A DNA stretch of 64,000 bases from Citricoccus muralis (GTDB lineage Bacteria; Actinomycetota; Actinomycetes; Actinomycetales; Micrococcaceae), in the NCBI RefSeq assembly GCF_029637705.1, contig NZ_CP121252.1:3065676-3129675 (forward strand). Direction: 5' to 3'. Positions 34,454 through 43,754 of the stretch are shown one piece after another; position 1 is the first letter of the stretch, and every line of letters starts with the position of its first letter. The notes beneath the pieces were generated by a model. That model saw nothing but the letters and a program-made list of their open reading frames with translations. It searched no databases and was not told where the DNA came from. Position numbers and translations under genes: made by a program.

Positions 34454-35047
34454 TTAGAACGGGGGCTCGTCGTTGCGCGGGGTATCCCACGAACCAGCCG
34501 AGGGGGCGCCACCCCATGGGTCGGCCTGGCCACCACCGGAGTTGCCTCCCTGGTTGCCACCGCCCCAGCCGCCGTTGCCGCCGGAAGACTGGTTGCCGCC
34601 ACCCCAGCCGCCGCCGTCATTCCCACCGAAGCCGCCTCCGGCGTTGCCGCCCGAGTTGCCTCCGAAGCCTCCGCCGCCGGAGCGGGGAGTGCGGGTCACT
34701 TTGGCGGTGGCGTAGCGCAGGGACGGTCCGACCTCGTCGACGTCGAGTTCCCAGTTGGTGCGCTGTTCGCCGTCGCGGGTTTCGAAACTACGGGCGCGCA
34801 GGCGGCCCTGGACCACCACGCGCATACCCTTGGTCAGCGATTCCGCGACGTTCTCAGCGGCTTCACGCCAGACGGAGGCACGCACGAAAAGCGTCTCGCC
34901 GTCCTTCCATTCGTTGGACTGACGGTCGAACGTCCGGGGAGTTGAGGCCACCGTGAAGTTCGCGACAGCCTGCCCCGACGCGGTGAACCGCAATTCGGGA
35001 TCGGCAGTCAGGTTACCCACGAGGGTGATCACTGGTTCTCCGGCCAT
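34454..35047 (-). CDS. ssb: Single-stranded DNA-binding protein
   Basis: 197 aa. The OB fold occupies residues ~1-110 ([54 protein letters not shown]). A long Gly/Asn/Trp-rich disordered linker follows, and the acidic tip DEPPF ends the protein and should recruit partner proteins. The linker is strongly glycine-repetitive. It is part of the ribosomal operon after rpsF. Confidence 0.96.
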   Translation of the reverse strand: MAGEPVITLVGNLTADPELRFTASGQAVANFTVASTPRTFDRQSNEWKDGETLFVRASVWREAAENVAESLTKGMRVVVQGRLRARSFETRDGEQRTNWELDVDEVGPSLRYATAKVTRTPRSGGGGFGGNSGGNAGGGFGGNDGGGWGGGNQSSGGNGGWGGGNQGGNSGGGQADPWGGAPSAGSWDTPRNDEPPF

Positions 35048-35122
35048 AATGTCCGCTCCTTTGGTGCTTCCGTGTCTCTGGCGTGTATCAGCTCAGTGTC
35101 TTGACGCAGTCACAGCGTCGAG

Positions 35123-35428
35123 TCACTTGGCGGAGATCTTCTGCTCTTCCGGGCGGATGATCTTCGTGCGCAGGATGGTTTCGTTCAGGCCGAGCTGACG
35201 ATCCAGTTCCTTCGAGGTCTCCGGAGTGGAGGAGAAGTTGACGACCACGTAGATCGCCTCTTCCTTCTTCTGGATCTCGTAGGCCAGGCGACGACGGCCC
35301 CAAACGTCCACATTCTCCACGGATCCGCCATCTTTGGTGACGACGTCGAGGTACTTGCGAATGGTCGGTTCAACGGTGCGCTCGTCGACCTCAGGGTCGA
35401 TCAGCACCATCAGTTCATATGCACGCAT
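35123..35428 (-). CDS. rpsF: 30S ribosomal protein S6
   Basis: 101 aa. The fold signature is [23 protein letters not shown] and [24 protein letters not shown]. It is the first gene of the rpsF-ssb-rpsR-rplI operon and has a strong AAGGAGGTG Shine-Dalgarno. S6:S18 leader autoregulation is known in other bacteria; no confident motif was found in the short leader here. Confidence 0.97.
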   Translation of the reverse strand: MRAYELMVLIDPEVDERTVEPTIRKYLDVVTKDGGSVENVDVWGRRRLAYEIQKKEEAIYVVVNFSSTPETSKELDRQLGLNETILRTKIIRPEEQKISAK

Positions 35429-35598
35429 GCGAACCCACCTCCTTCGGGCTTTGCGGTCACGGTCTTTCCGTAACAGGAGGTTCTAGTTAGTGCAGTGGTC
35501 TGCGCAGTCCCCGGCATCAGCCAGTTTCAGAGCGCAGAAAACCTTGATCATCTTACCCGAGATCAGACCCGGCAGGAAACCGAGAATTCAGCTAAGGA

Positions 35599-36921
35599 TC
35601 AGGGCCCGGAGAAGAACGCCGTGGTGACCAGGCCGAGGCTACGCGGATCCTCGGCCCCGCACATTTCACGGGCGGAGTGCATGGAGAGCAGCCCGATGCC
35701 GACGTCGACGGTACGGATTCCCAGCCGGGTGGCGGAGATGGGGCCGATGGTGGAGCCGCAAGGCACCGTGTTGTTGGAGACGAACTCCTGGAACGGTACC
35801 TCCGCGGCGGCACACCACCGACTAAAAGCCGCGGCGCCGACGCCGTCGGTGGCATAGCGCTGGTTGGCGTTGATCTTCAACAGGACTCCGGCGTTGGCAC
35901 GCGGGTGATTGGCCAGGTCGTGGCGCTCCGAATAGTTGGGGTGCACCAGGTGCCCGCAGTCGGCGGAGAGCAACCAGGAGTCTCCGAGTACCCGAGAGCG
36001 TTCGGAGACCGTGGTGATGCCCAGCGCTTCCAGGATGCGACCCAGAATTTCTTCCAGCAGGGGCCCGCCTGCGCCGGTGCGGCTGGCGGATCCGACCTCT
36101 TCGTGATCGAACGCGGCGAGCATCGGGATGACCGGGGCATCGTCGCCGTAGTCCGGCAGTTGGGCGTTGAAGCCGCTCAGTGCGGTGACTCCGGCGTGGA
36201 CGGAGGCTAAATTGTCGAGCCGGCCGGAGGCGAAGAACTCGTCGCGGGCACCGAAGCGTGCCGGACGCTGGCTGTCGATCAGCACGATGTCGGCCCCAGT
36301 GACCTCCTCGGCGGTGAGGCCCACGTGGCGGGCCAGCACGGTCATCACATCGGATGCCTGCTCACCGGCCGAGAAGATGGGGTGCAGATGACGCTGACGG
36401 TCCAGGGTCAGGCCGTTGTTGACCTCGCGGTCCAGGTGGATGGCCAGCTGCGGGATCCGGGCCATGGGGTCGGTATGCACCAGGTGCGTTTCGCCATCGT
36501 CGCTGATCAGCCGCCCGGCGAAGCAAAGGTCGCGGTCCAGCCAGGAATTGGCCAGCGGGCCTCCATAGACCTCGACTCCGGCCTGGTTCCAGCCGTCCGT
36601 GGAAGTGGAGGGGTTGGGCTTGAGTTTGAAGGTGGGCGAATCGGTGTGGGCGCCGAGAATGCGGAAGGCCGGCAGCTGTTGGGTGCCGAGCTCACCGCCG
36701 GGCAGGGACCAGGCGACGACGGCGCCGTCGCGGACCACCACGTAGCCTCCGGCTTCGGAGGGGAAGGGCTCGGATTCGTTGAGCCGGCGGTAGCCGGCCG
36801 CTTCGAGACGGCGGGCTGTTTCTTCCGCTGCGTGATAGCTGGAGGGGCTGGCGGTGATGAAGTCTGAGAGATCGTCGAGGTAGGAATCGGTGGAGTGCTC
36901 AGTGGGGCTCGTCACGCTCAT
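35599..36921 (-). CDS. M18 family aminopeptidase
   Basis: 440 aa from ATG 36919-36921. Upstream in-frame codons lie outside the family and are rejected. Zinc and active-site motifs are LGAHTDSPTFKLKP, GRLDNLASVHAG, AAFDHEEVGS and LLSMHSAREMCG. Such dinuclear zinc enzymes trim N-terminal acidic or neutral residues from peptides in the cytoplasm. A TACGGT -10 lies 6 nt before the ATG and no Shine-Dalgarno is seen, so its transcript is probably leaderless. Confidence 0.93.
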   Translation of the reverse strand: MSVTSPTEHSTDSYLDDLSDFITASPSSYHAAEETARRLEAAGYRRLNESEPFPSEAGGYVVVRDGAVVAWSLPGGELGTQQLPAFRILGAHTDSPTFKLKPNPSTSTDGWNQAGVEVYGGPLANSWLDRDLCFAGRLISDDGETHLVHTDPMARIPQLAIHLDREVNNGLTLDRQRHLHPIFSAGEQASDVMTVLARHVGLTAEEVTGADIVLIDSQRPARFGARDEFFASGRLDNLASVHAGVTALSGFNAQLPDYGDDAPVIPMLAAFDHEEVGSASRTGAGGPLLEEILGRILEALGITTVSERSRVLGDSWLLSADCGHLVHPNYSERHDLANHPRANAGVLLKINANQRYATDGVGAAAFSRWCAAAEVPFQEFVSNNTVPCGSTIGPISATRLGIRTVDVGIGLLSMHSAREMCGAEDPRSLGLVTTAFFSGP

Positions 36922-36927
36922 GGTTCT

Positions 36928-36933
36928 ACCGTA
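36928..36933 (-). promoter_or_regulatory. Likely leaderless -10 element (TACGGT) of the M18 aminopeptidase gene
   Basis: TACGGT on the minus strand, 6 nt before the ATG at 36921; no ribosome-binding sequence between. Confidence 0.55.
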
Positions 36934-37072
36934 GCCGGTGGACTCCTCCACACGTAGATGCCGGGCGCGGGTCGTCCACACCAACAGCGGTGGCGACCTT
37001 CCCGCCCATTGTCGCCTCGGTAGATTCCTGGACCATTCCGAGAACCCACTGGTCTCCGATCCAGAGACTGGG

Positions 37073-37078
37073 CAGAAT
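37073..37078 (+). promoter_or_regulatory. Likely leaderless -10 element (CAGAAT) of the coiled-coil gene
   Basis: CAGAAT followed by 6 nt (GGAGGT) and ATG 37085. GGAGG ends one base before the ATG, too close to serve it as a Shine-Dalgarno, though it could serve the in-frame GTG at 37091. Confidence 0.4.
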
Positions 37079-37084
37079 GGAGGT

Positions 37085-37519
37085 ATGTACGTGTCGGTGG
37101 AAGTGTTGACGGTGGTGATCTCCGCGGTCGCCGTGGTGGTGACCATTGTTGCCTCGACCTTCTCTGGTTTCGCGTGGTTCATCAAGCGCATGGACCAAAA
37201 GTTCGAGCAAGTGGACTCCAGATTTAAGCAGGTGGACGCCCGTTTCGATCAGATGGACGCAAAGTTCACGCAACGCATCGACTCCCTCGAGTCGAGAATG
37301 GACGCCCGATTCGACCAGATGGACGCGAAGTTCACACACCGCGACGACGCGCTCGACTCCAAGTTCACGCAACGCATCGACTCCCTCGAGTCGAAAATGG
37401 ACAGTCGGTTCGACAAGATGGATCAGCGTCTCGACGGACTCCAGGGTGAGCTCACCGAAGTGAAAATCGCCGTCGCCCGCCTCGAGGGACCGCAACGTCG
37501 GATCGAGATCGCCCGCTAA
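37085..37519 (+). CDS. Single-TM coiled-coil protein with heptad-type repeats, function unknown
   Basis: 144 aa. One transmembrane segment (about residues 6-30, VLTVVISAVAVVVTIVASTFSGF) is followed by a long charged coiled coil built of repeated MD-x-KF and RIDSLES units. The start is either ATG 37085 (leaderless) or GTG 37091, for which GGAGG at 37079-37083 is ideally spaced. A 34-bp DNA repeat in the coding sequence shows recent internal duplication. I do not recognise a family; N-terminal anchor plus coiled coil suggests a membrane-tethered scaffold. It ends tail-to-tail with the GT87 gene. Confidence 0.6.
   Translation: MYVSVEVLTVVISAVAVVVTIVASTFSGFAWFIKRMDQKFEQVDSRFKQVDARFDQMDAKFTQRIDSLESRMDARFDQMDAKFTHRDDALDSKFTQRIDSLESKMDSRFDKMDQRLDGLQGELTEVKIAVARLEGPQRRIEIAR
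37262..37394 (+). repeat. 34-bp direct repeat inside the coiled-coil gene, 99-bp period
   Basis: The same 34 bases occur at 37262-37295 and 37361-37394, exactly 33 codons apart, and encode KFTQRIDSLES in both copies. The period keeps the reading frame, so the repeat may expand or contract without a frameshift. Confidence 0.9.
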
Positions 37520-39051
37520 ATTCGGGTGTCAACGTCGGCCGTCGTCGATCGAATCAGCCAGGGCGCCCGATCGGCTGCCCCATCATAGGGGCCGCCCTGA
37601 GGATCATCAATGGACTGAGCCGCCAGATCGCCCGGGTCCCAATGCGTCGCGTTGAGCTTCCGGGTCCCCACCGGCACCGTCGTGGGACGCTCGGACTGGG
37701 CAGGGAGACTCCGGCGCACCGGGTCGTCTTCTGGGCGCAGGATCTGCTGCACCACCCGCACCATCAGATAAACGGTGGCAGCCACATGAGCCAGCACAGC
37801 CATCACGTAGATCGACGAGTCCAACTGATGCACGTTCTCATGTCCCGAGACCTGCGAAGACAGATGCGCCCAGATGGCAAAAAAATGCAGAACTTCGGCC
37901 AACTGCCAGATCAGGAAATCCCGCCAATTCGGCAGGGCCAACGCCACGAGCGGCACCAGCCACAACACGAACTGAGGCGAATAGACCTTGTTGCACAGGA
38001 TGAACGCGGCCACGATCAGCAGTGCCAACTGAGCGAAACGAGGCCGGTGGGGAGCCAACACGCCGAGCAGGAAAATTCCGCCACAGCACAGCACGAAAGA
38101 CACCACCGACAACGTGCCCAGACTCGCTCCCGTCACCGCTAGCGCGCTGCCATCGGGAAGCACCTCGTTGTAGATCTGCCAGATAGAGGACCACCCCGGC
38201 GGGCGCTCGGAGGAGAAGGTGTAGAACAGCGACCAGGCCTCGGGGTTGGCGATCATCAGCGGCAGATTCACCACCAGCCACGCGACGACGGCGCCCAGCA
38301 CCGTCCAGGCCAGCGGGGCGAAGCGTAGACTCCGCACGGCCAAGATCAGCAGCGCCCCCAACAGCAACATCGGGAAGACTTTCATCGCCGCACCCAGACC
38401 CAGCATCACACCGGCCCAGCCGGGCTTGCCTCCGCCAAACAACCACATCCCGAGCATCATCAGGGCCACCGCCCACATGTCCCAGTTGATACTGCCGGCC
38501 AGGATGATTCCGGGCGCCACCGCTACCATGGCCGCGTCCCAATACCGGCGCCCGGCGGACCGGGCCGTGACTATCACCGTGACCACCCACAAGGCGAACA
38601 CGAACAAGAAATTCACATCGAAGTAGATCAGCGAGGCGGACGCCCCGAAACTGGGCAGCGTCTGGGCGATCATTGCCGTCATGGAGGCCACGAGCGCGGC
38701 CAGCACGGGGTATTCGAAGGTGGAGCCGTCAGCGAAAGGGGCCAAAGCATTCTCCGCCAGGCCGCGCCCGGCGTAGAGGGCAGTCCAGTCGGAATAACAG
38801 CCGGCGAAGTACACATCGGGCTGGCCCCAGCCGTTGATCCGGCAGAACGATTTCTGCAACACGGCGACGACGGCGGCCAGGGTGGTCAGCAGAATCAGCA
38901 CCCGAAAAGGCGTGAAAAAGCGGGCCGCGCTCCGGCCCGGAACCGTGTGCGCACCCACGGGTCCGCCGATGCCACGGCGCAGCGCGGCAAGCAGACGGTC
39001 GTCCTGGGTGGGTGACACCGCGGGCAGGCGCCGGGGAGGTGACTCGGGCAT
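37516..39051 (-). CDS. Polytopic GT87-type (DUF2029) membrane glycosyltransferase
   Basis: 511 aa with about ten transmembrane segments. Family features include the first periplasmic loop (YSDWTALYAGRGLAENALAPFADGSTFEYPVLAAL), the INWDMWAVALMMLGMWLFGGGKPGWAGVMLGLGAAMKVFP region broken over two segments, and VYSPQFVLWLVPL. Family members transfer mannose or arabinose from polyprenyl-phosphate donors in actinobacterial envelopes. The substrate is unknown. A TAGACT hexamer 6 nt before the ATG suggests a leaderless mRNA. Confidence 0.8.
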   Translation of the reverse strand: MPESPPRRLPAVSPTQDDRLLAALRRGIGGPVGAHTVPGRSAARFFTPFRVLILLTTLAAVVAVLQKSFCRINGWGQPDVYFAGCYSDWTALYAGRGLAENALAPFADGSTFEYPVLAALVASMTAMIAQTLPSFGASASLIYFDVNFLFVFALWVVTVIVTARSAGRRYWDAAMVAVAPGIILAGSINWDMWAVALMMLGMWLFGGGKPGWAGVMLGLGAAMKVFPMLLLGALLILAVRSLRFAPLAWTVLGAVVAWLVVNLPLMIANPEAWSLFYTFSSERPPGWSSIWQIYNEVLPDGSALAVTGASLGTLSVVSFVLCCGGIFLLGVLAPHRPRFAQLALLIVAAFILCNKVYSPQFVLWLVPLVALALPNWRDFLIWQLAEVLHFFAIWAHLSSQVSGHENVHQLDSSIYVMAVLAHVAATVYLMVRVVQQILRPEDDPVRRSLPAQSERPTTVPVGTRKLNATHWDPGDLAAQSIDDPQGGPYDGAADRAPWLIRSTTADVDTRI

Positions 39052-39057
39052 GCCGCC

Positions 39058-39063
39058 AGTCTA
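39058..39063 (-). promoter_or_regulatory. Likely leaderless -10 element (TAGACT) of the GT87 gene
   Basis: TAGACT on the minus strand ends 6 nt before the ATG at 39051. The same hexamer and spacing occur before fhs at 45452. Confidence 0.6.
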
Positions 39064-39211
39064 GACACCGGCGGTCGATCTCATCCTGAACGTGTCATCA
39101 CTCACGCGGCGCGCGCTTAACTACACCAGAAGGCGTACAGTAAGAAAGGTTTGTTTCCACGTTTCGTCTACATCAATCAACGGCAACGTCGCCGTCGCCA
39201 AAGGAGTACCG

Positions 39212-40297
39212 GTGTCGAAGAACCCCATTCGCGTTGCGATCGCAGGCCTGGGCAACTGCGCCACGTCCCTCATCCAGGGTGTGGAGTACTACCGCGAGAC
39301 CTCTAGCGAGGAGAGCGTTCCCGGCCTGATGCACGTACAGTTCGGCGACTACCATGTCTCGGATCTCGAGTTCGTGGCTGCGTTCGACGTCGACGCGAAG
39401 AAGGTCGGACTCGACATCGCGGACGCGCTGGGCGCCTCCGAGAACAACACCATCAAGATCGCTGACGTGCCTGCGACCGACGTGAGTGTGCAGCGCGGCC
39501 CGACCCTGGACGGCCTGGGCAAGTACTACCGCGAGACCATCGAGGAGTCCGACGCCGAGCCCGTCGACGTCGCCGAGGTGCTGCGTGAGCGCCAGGTGGA
39601 CGTGTTGGTCTGCTACCTGCCCGTGGGTTCGGAGCAGGCCGCCAAGCACTACGCACAGGCTGCTATTGATGCGAAGGTCGCCTTCGTCAACGCTCTGCCC
39701 GTGTTCATTGCCGGCACCCCGGAGTGGGCGCAGAAGTTCACCGACGCTGGCGTGCCGATCGTGGGCGACGACATCAAGTCCCAGATCGGCGCCACCATTA
39801 CCCACCGCACCATGGCTGCGCTGTTCGAGTCCCGCGGCGTGACCGTGGACCGCACCTACCAGCTCAACGTAGGCGGCAACATGGACTTCAAGAACATGCT
39901 CGAGCGCGAGCGCCTGGAGTCCAAGAAGATCTCCAAGACCCAGGCTGTCACCTCGAATGTGCGCGCCGAACTGGCCGACGACGACGTCCACATCGGCCCG
40001 TCCGACTACGTAGCCTGGCTGGACGACCGCAAGTGGGCCTTCGTACGCCTGGAGGGCCGCAACTTCGGCGACGCCCCCGTCTCGCTGGAATACAAGCTCG
40101 AGGTGTGGGACTCCCCGAATTCGGCCGGCGTGATTATCGACGCCGTGCGCGCCGCGAAGATCGCCGCCGACCGTGGCGTCGGCGGTCCGATCCTCTCGGC
40201 GTCGTCCTACTTCATGAAGTCCCCGCCCGTGCAGCACCACGACCAGGAAGCGCACGAGCTGGTGGAAGCCTTCATTCGCGGGGAGATCGAGCGCTGA
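39212..40297 (+). CDS. ino1: Inositol-3-phosphate synthase (actinobacterial type)
   Basis: 361 aa from GTG 39212, with AAGGAG 5 nt upstream. The NAD Rossmann motif is [60 protein letters not shown] and [18 protein letters not shown] follow, matching the compact bacterial enzyme. It converts glucose-6-phosphate to inositol-3-phosphate for mycothiol and phosphatidylinositol. The 160-bp leader contains a TACAGT at about 39137-39142, a possible -10. It ends tail-to-tail with thiD (26-bp overlap). Confidence 0.95.
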   Translation: MSKNPIRVAIAGLGNCATSLIQGVEYYRETSSEESVPGLMHVQFGDYHVSDLEFVAAFDVDAKKVGLDIADALGASENNTIKIADVPATDVSVQRGPTLDGLGKYYRETIEESDAEPVDVAEVLRERQVDVLVCYLPVGSEQAAKHYAQAAIDAKVAFVNALPVFIAGTPEWAQKFTDAGVPIVGDDIKSQIGATITHRTMAALFESRGVTVDRTYQLNVGGNMDFKNMLERERLESKKISKTQAVTSNVRAELADDDVHIGPSDYVAWLDDRKWAFVRLEGRNFGDAPVSLEYKLEVWDSPNSAGVIIDAVRAAKIAADRGVGGPILSASSYFMKSPPVQHHDQEAHELVEAFIRGEIER

Positions 40298-41159
40298 TCG
40301 CGTGCAGGTGGTTCACCGGGCCGTGACCGGTCTCCGGAGCCACCGACAGTTGCCAGTCCGCGGCGGCCACCAGCGCCTCGTGCAGGTAGTCGCGTCCGGC
40401 GCGCACCGCGTCCACCCATTCCGGCACCCCGAGTCGGCCCCCGGTATGGCAGGCGCGCCCGGCGTGGGCGGCGATCGCTGACGACAGGGTGCAGCCGGTG
40501 CCGTGCGTGTTGCGGGTGGTAACTCGCGAGCTACTCAGTTCGGTGACGCCGTCGCGGTGCACCACCACGTCGGTGACCTCCGATGAGCCGGCGTCGTCGT
40601 GAAGAGCCGCGGCAAGGTGCCCGCCCTTCATCACCACCACCGGCACACCCAGCTCGTGCAGCGCCCGACCCTGTTCCACCATCTGTGCCCGGTTCACGGC
40701 GGGCTCGGTGCCCAGCAACCGGGCGGCTTCGGGTAGATTCGGCGTCAGCACATCCGCCAGCGGCAGCAGTAATTCGCGCAGGGTATGGGCGGCATCGTCC
40801 GAGGTCAGCGCGTCACCAGACGTCGCCACCAGCACCGGGTCAACCACCAGGGTGCCCAGGTCCTGACGCCGACGGGCTATCAGTTCGGCCACCGCGGCAA
40901 CCACCTCCGGGCTGCCCAGCATGCCGATCTTCGTGGCATCGATCGGCACATCATCCAGCACCGAGGTGAGTTGAGCGACGACGTCGGCCGGGGCCACCGG
41001 GATGACCTGCTGCACGCCCTGGGTGTTCTGCGCGGTGAGCGCGGTGAGCACCGAGGCACCGTACACGCGCAGGGCCGTGAAGGTTTTCAGATCGGCTTGA
41101 ATGCCCGCGCCCCCGGAGGAATCCGAGCCGGCAATGGTCAAGGCTGTGGGCGGGCGCAT
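40272..41159 (-). CDS. thiD: Hydroxymethylpyrimidine/phosphomethylpyrimidine kinase
   Basis: 295 aa from ATG 41157-41159 with GAGGAGGTG upstream. The ribokinase-like fold is shown by [47 protein letters not shown] and the anion-hole motif [18 protein letters not shown]. It phosphorylates HMP twice for thiamine synthesis. It is last in the TPP-riboswitch operon SDR-thiM-thiE-thiD and overlaps thiE by 22 bases. No thiC is nearby, so it probably works on salvaged HMP. Confidence 0.95.
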   Translation of the reverse strand: MRPPTALTIAGSDSSGGAGIQADLKTFTALRVYGASVLTALTAQNTQGVQQVIPVAPADVVAQLTSVLDDVPIDATKIGMLGSPEVVAAVAELIARRRQDLGTLVVDPVLVATSGDALTSDDAAHTLRELLLPLADVLTPNLPEAARLLGTEPAVNRAQMVEQGRALHELGVPVVVMKGGHLAAALHDDAGSSEVTDVVVHRDGVTELSSSRVTTRNTHGTGCTLSSAIAAHAGRACHTGGRLGVPEWVDAVRAGRDYLHEALVAAADWQLSVAPETGHGPVNHLHAISARSPRE

Positions 41160-41872
41160 GCCACCTCCTCGCGCAGTCGAGCAGCGGCAACGCGCGGGCT
41201 CGGCGCGGAAGCAATCGCGGACACCACGCAGATCCCGTCGACTCCGGTGGCCGCGACCGAGCGGGCGCGCTCTCGGTCAATGCCGCCGATGGCGACCGCG
41301 GGCAGTGCGGGCGCCTCGGGGTGCTGGGAACAGGCTGCGTCGCGAACCCGGAGCCGATCTCGCAGGCCATCGATCCCTAAAGGCTCGGCGGCGTCGGGCT
41401 TAGTGGCGGTGACCCAGACGGGGCCAATGCCAATCACATCCGGGCGGGCATCGCCCTCGGCCCGGGCAGCAGAGTCCACCTCAGCTGCCGAAGAAGTGGA
41501 CAGCCCGATCAGCACTTTCTCGCCGAGGACGCCACGGGCTCGGGCGACAGAATCGTCGGACTGGCCCACGTGCAGGTGGCAGCCGGTGACGCGGGCGACC
41601 TCCAGCCGGTCGTTGACGAAGAGGGGGACCTGTTCGAAACGGGCCACCCCCACCTCCTCCACGATGCGGGCCCGGCAGGCGCGCACCAGCTGAATCAGAG
41701 CATCGTCGTCGAGGGTTTTGTCGCGTACCTGGATGACGGTCGCACCCCCAGCCACCGCCGCGGCCGCCACCTCGGGCACTCGGGCCGGGCCGCCGGAATA
41801 CCCGGTGTCGGTGACGTGGTAGAGCGACCAGTCAATGGCGGCGGCGCGCTCGGCCCGCTCGCGGGGGCTCAT
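41138..41872 (-). CDS. thiE: Thiamine-phosphate synthase
   Basis: 244 aa. Landmarks are [48 protein letters not shown] and a C-terminal [30 protein letters not shown], a TIM-barrel thiamine-phosphate synthase pattern. It joins HMP-PP and thiazole phosphate. It is coupled to thiM by a 4-base overlap. The N-terminus before [11 protein letters not shown] is a little longer than usual. Confidence 0.95.
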   Translation of the reverse strand: MSPRERAERAAAIDWSLYHVTDTGYSGGPARVPEVAAAAVAGGATVIQVRDKTLDDDALIQLVRACRARIVEEVGVARFEQVPLFVNDRLEVARVTGCHLHVGQSDDSVARARGVLGEKVLIGLSTSSAAEVDSAARAEGDARPDVIGIGPVWVTATKPDAAEPLGIDGLRDRLRVRDAACSQHPEAPALPAVAIGGIDRERARSVAATGVDGICVVSAIASAPSPRVAAARLREEVACARPQP

Positions 41873-42678
41873 GCGTGCTCCTCCACCGTGACCAGCTCGC
41901 CGACCCGTTCCGGAGTGAGCTCGTGGAGGGCATCCATCCAGGCCACGCTGAAGCTACCGGGGCGCACGGTGGTCTCGGCCGCCAGGGTGCCCGCCGCGGA
42001 GAGCAGGGCATGGGCGGCCAGCACGGCGTCGTGATCGGAGTGAACCTCCACTCCGAAACGCACGGCCCCCAGGGCCGCCGCCGTCACCGCGCCCAAGGAA
42101 CATCCGGTGCCGATCACCTGTTGCATCACCGGGTGCCCGCCGGTCACCTGGCTCACCCGCCCCAGCGAGACGATGGCGTCACTCGGTCCGGACACCGCTA
42201 CCACGGCCCCGGTGCGCTCGGCCAGGGCCCGGGCGGAGTCCAGCACGGTCTCGACGGCGTCGGTGGCATCCACCCCGCGGCCCCCGGAACCGGCCCCGGC
42301 CAGCGCCAGGATCTCCGAGGCGTTGCCGCGGATCGCGCTCGGCCGCCCCTCCACCAGCTCGTGAGCCAGCCGGGTGCGCACGCTGAGTCCACCCACCGCC
42401 ACCGGGTCCAACACCCAGGGAGTCTCGGTCTCGCCGGCGGCAGCCACCGCGGCACGCATCGCGTCGGCTGTCGCATCGGAGATGGTGCCGAGGTTGACCA
42501 GCACCCCGTCGGCCACCCGCGCGAATTCGGGGGCCTCTACCGGGTGCGCCACCATCGCCGGGGCCGCACCCACGGCCAGCAGCACGTTGGCGGTGATCTG
42601 TTGGACCACCGTATTGGTCAGGCACTGCACCAGCGGCGCCCGTTCGCGGAGCAGATGCAGTTCGGGAAACGTCGTCAT
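41869..42678 (-). CDS. thiM: Hydroxyethylthiazole kinase
   Basis: 269 aa. Sequence marks are [56 protein letters not shown] and the catalytic loop [17 protein letters not shown]. It phosphorylates the thiazole moiety recovered from thiamine breakdown. It starts within the SDR stop (ATGA). Together with ThiE and ThiD it gives salvage of both halves of thiamine. Confidence 0.95.
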   Translation of the reverse strand: MTTFPELHLLRERAPLVQCLTNTVVQQITANVLLAVGAAPAMVAHPVEAPEFARVADGVLVNLGTISDATADAMRAAVAAAGETETPWVLDPVAVGGLSVRTRLAHELVEGRPSAIRGNASEILALAGAGSGGRGVDATDAVETVLDSARALAERTGAVVAVSGPSDAIVSLGRVSQVTGGHPVMQQVIGTGCSLGAVTAAALGAVRFGVEVHSDHDAVLAAHALLSAAGTLAAETTVRPGSFSVAWMDALHELTPERVGELVTVEEHA

Positions 42679-43508
42679 CAGTTCATCACCAGCCCGCCGT
42701 CAACCACCAGGTTCTGCCCGGTGACCGCCCGGGATCCCTCACTGGCGAAGAACAGCACCGCGTCGGCGAACTGGGCGGGGGTGGTGACCTCGCGCAGCGG
42801 CGTGGCGGCGGCAATCGCGTCGAACACTTCGTCCGGAGTGGCCGACGACGCATCCGTGCTGCGCAGCAGTCCGCCGGAAACCATGTTCACCCGCACCCCG
42901 CGCGGACCCAACTCGGCGGCAAACGTCCTGGTCAGCGCCAACAATCCCGCCTTCGCCGCGGTGTAGTCGTGGTATGGCACCACCGGATTCTGCACCAGAT
43001 TCGTACCCACATTGATCACCCGGGCCTCCCCGGCCTCCTCAAAGTCCGGCAGCGCGGCTTGGATCAGGTGCAGTGCACCCTCCACCGCGCCCTCGTACTG
43101 GCGGGCAAAATCCGCGCCCGTGATCTGCTCGACGCTGGGCCGCGCGTCCCCGTTGAAGGAGAAGTCCACCAGGGCATTGTTGACGACGACGTTCACCGGC
43201 GCCCCGAACCGTTCACGCCCGGCACTCACCAGGGCCTGCACCTCGTCACGGTGGCGCACATCAGCCCGGACGGCCACCGTTCGATCCGGGTGCCGCGCCA
43301 CCAGTTCCTCGGCGGCGTCTCGGCTGGAAAGGTACCCGATCACCACCCGCGCTCCGGCTTCGAGAAACGCCTCAGTGAGGTGGCGGCCCAGGCCGCGAGC
43401 GCCTCCGGTGACGACGACGATGCGGTCACTCAGGTCAGGGGCGGCAGAAACCGGTCGGGACGCAGTGCCCGGGGTGGTGGGAGGAGAGGCGACGGTAGCT
43501 GAGGTCAC
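42678..43508 (-). CDS. SDR family oxidoreductase leading the TPP-riboswitch thi operon
   Basis: 276 aa from GTG 43506-43508, with AAAGG 6 nt upstream; residues ~1-25 are Ser/Thr/Pro-rich. The cofactor loop is [10 protein letters not shown], catalytic Tyr-x3-Lys is in [16 protein letters not shown] and the end is [15 protein letters not shown]. The usual NNAG is NNAL. It is the first gene after a TPP riboswitch and is coupled to thiM, so it should act in thiamine or HMP/thiazole salvage, for example on an aldehyde or alcohol precursor. Its exact substrate is unknown. Confidence 0.82.
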   Translation of the reverse strand: MTSATVASPPTTPGTASRPVSAAPDLSDRIVVVTGGARGLGRHLTEAFLEAGARVVIGYLSSRDAAEELVARHPDRTVAVRADVRHRDEVQALVSAGRERFGAPVNVVVNNALVDFSFNGDARPSVEQITGADFARQYEGAVEGALHLIQAALPDFEEAGEARVINVGTNLVQNPVVPYHDYTAAKAGLLALTRTFAAELGPRGVRVNMVSGGLLRSTDASSATPDEVFDAIAAATPLREVTTPAQFADAVLFFASEGSRAVTGQNLVVDGGLVMN

Positions 43509-43576
43509 GGTGGGCCTTTCTGACGGTGGCCAAGAGAGACCACCGGGATGCGCAAACCGACACCTCGCTGTGGACG

Positions 43577-43668
43577 TCCCTTCGCCAGTACGAACTGGAT
43601 CAGGTTCAACGGGTGTTATCTCAGCCGCCCGGATCCCACAAGGATCGGCGGCACCCCGCGTCACTTCC
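43577..43668 (-). ncRNA. TPP (thiamine pyrophosphate) riboswitch upstream of SDR-thiM-thiE-thiD
   Basis: On the minus strand the THI-box order is clear: GGGGTGCC, then GGCTGAGAT, ACCCGTTGAACCTGATC and CCAGTTCGTACTGGCGAAGG in consensus positions. The SDR GTG is about 70 nt downstream. Between them GGTGG and CCACC can form a hairpin next to the ribosome site. High TPP should shut the operon off. Confidence 0.95.
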
Positions 43669-43754
43669 CACCACTGTAGGCCACCAGGCCCAGTGCGCGG
43701 AAGGGCGCCGGCCAGGTTACTGCTGCGGCGCAGACACCGAGCCGCAGCTGCGGG

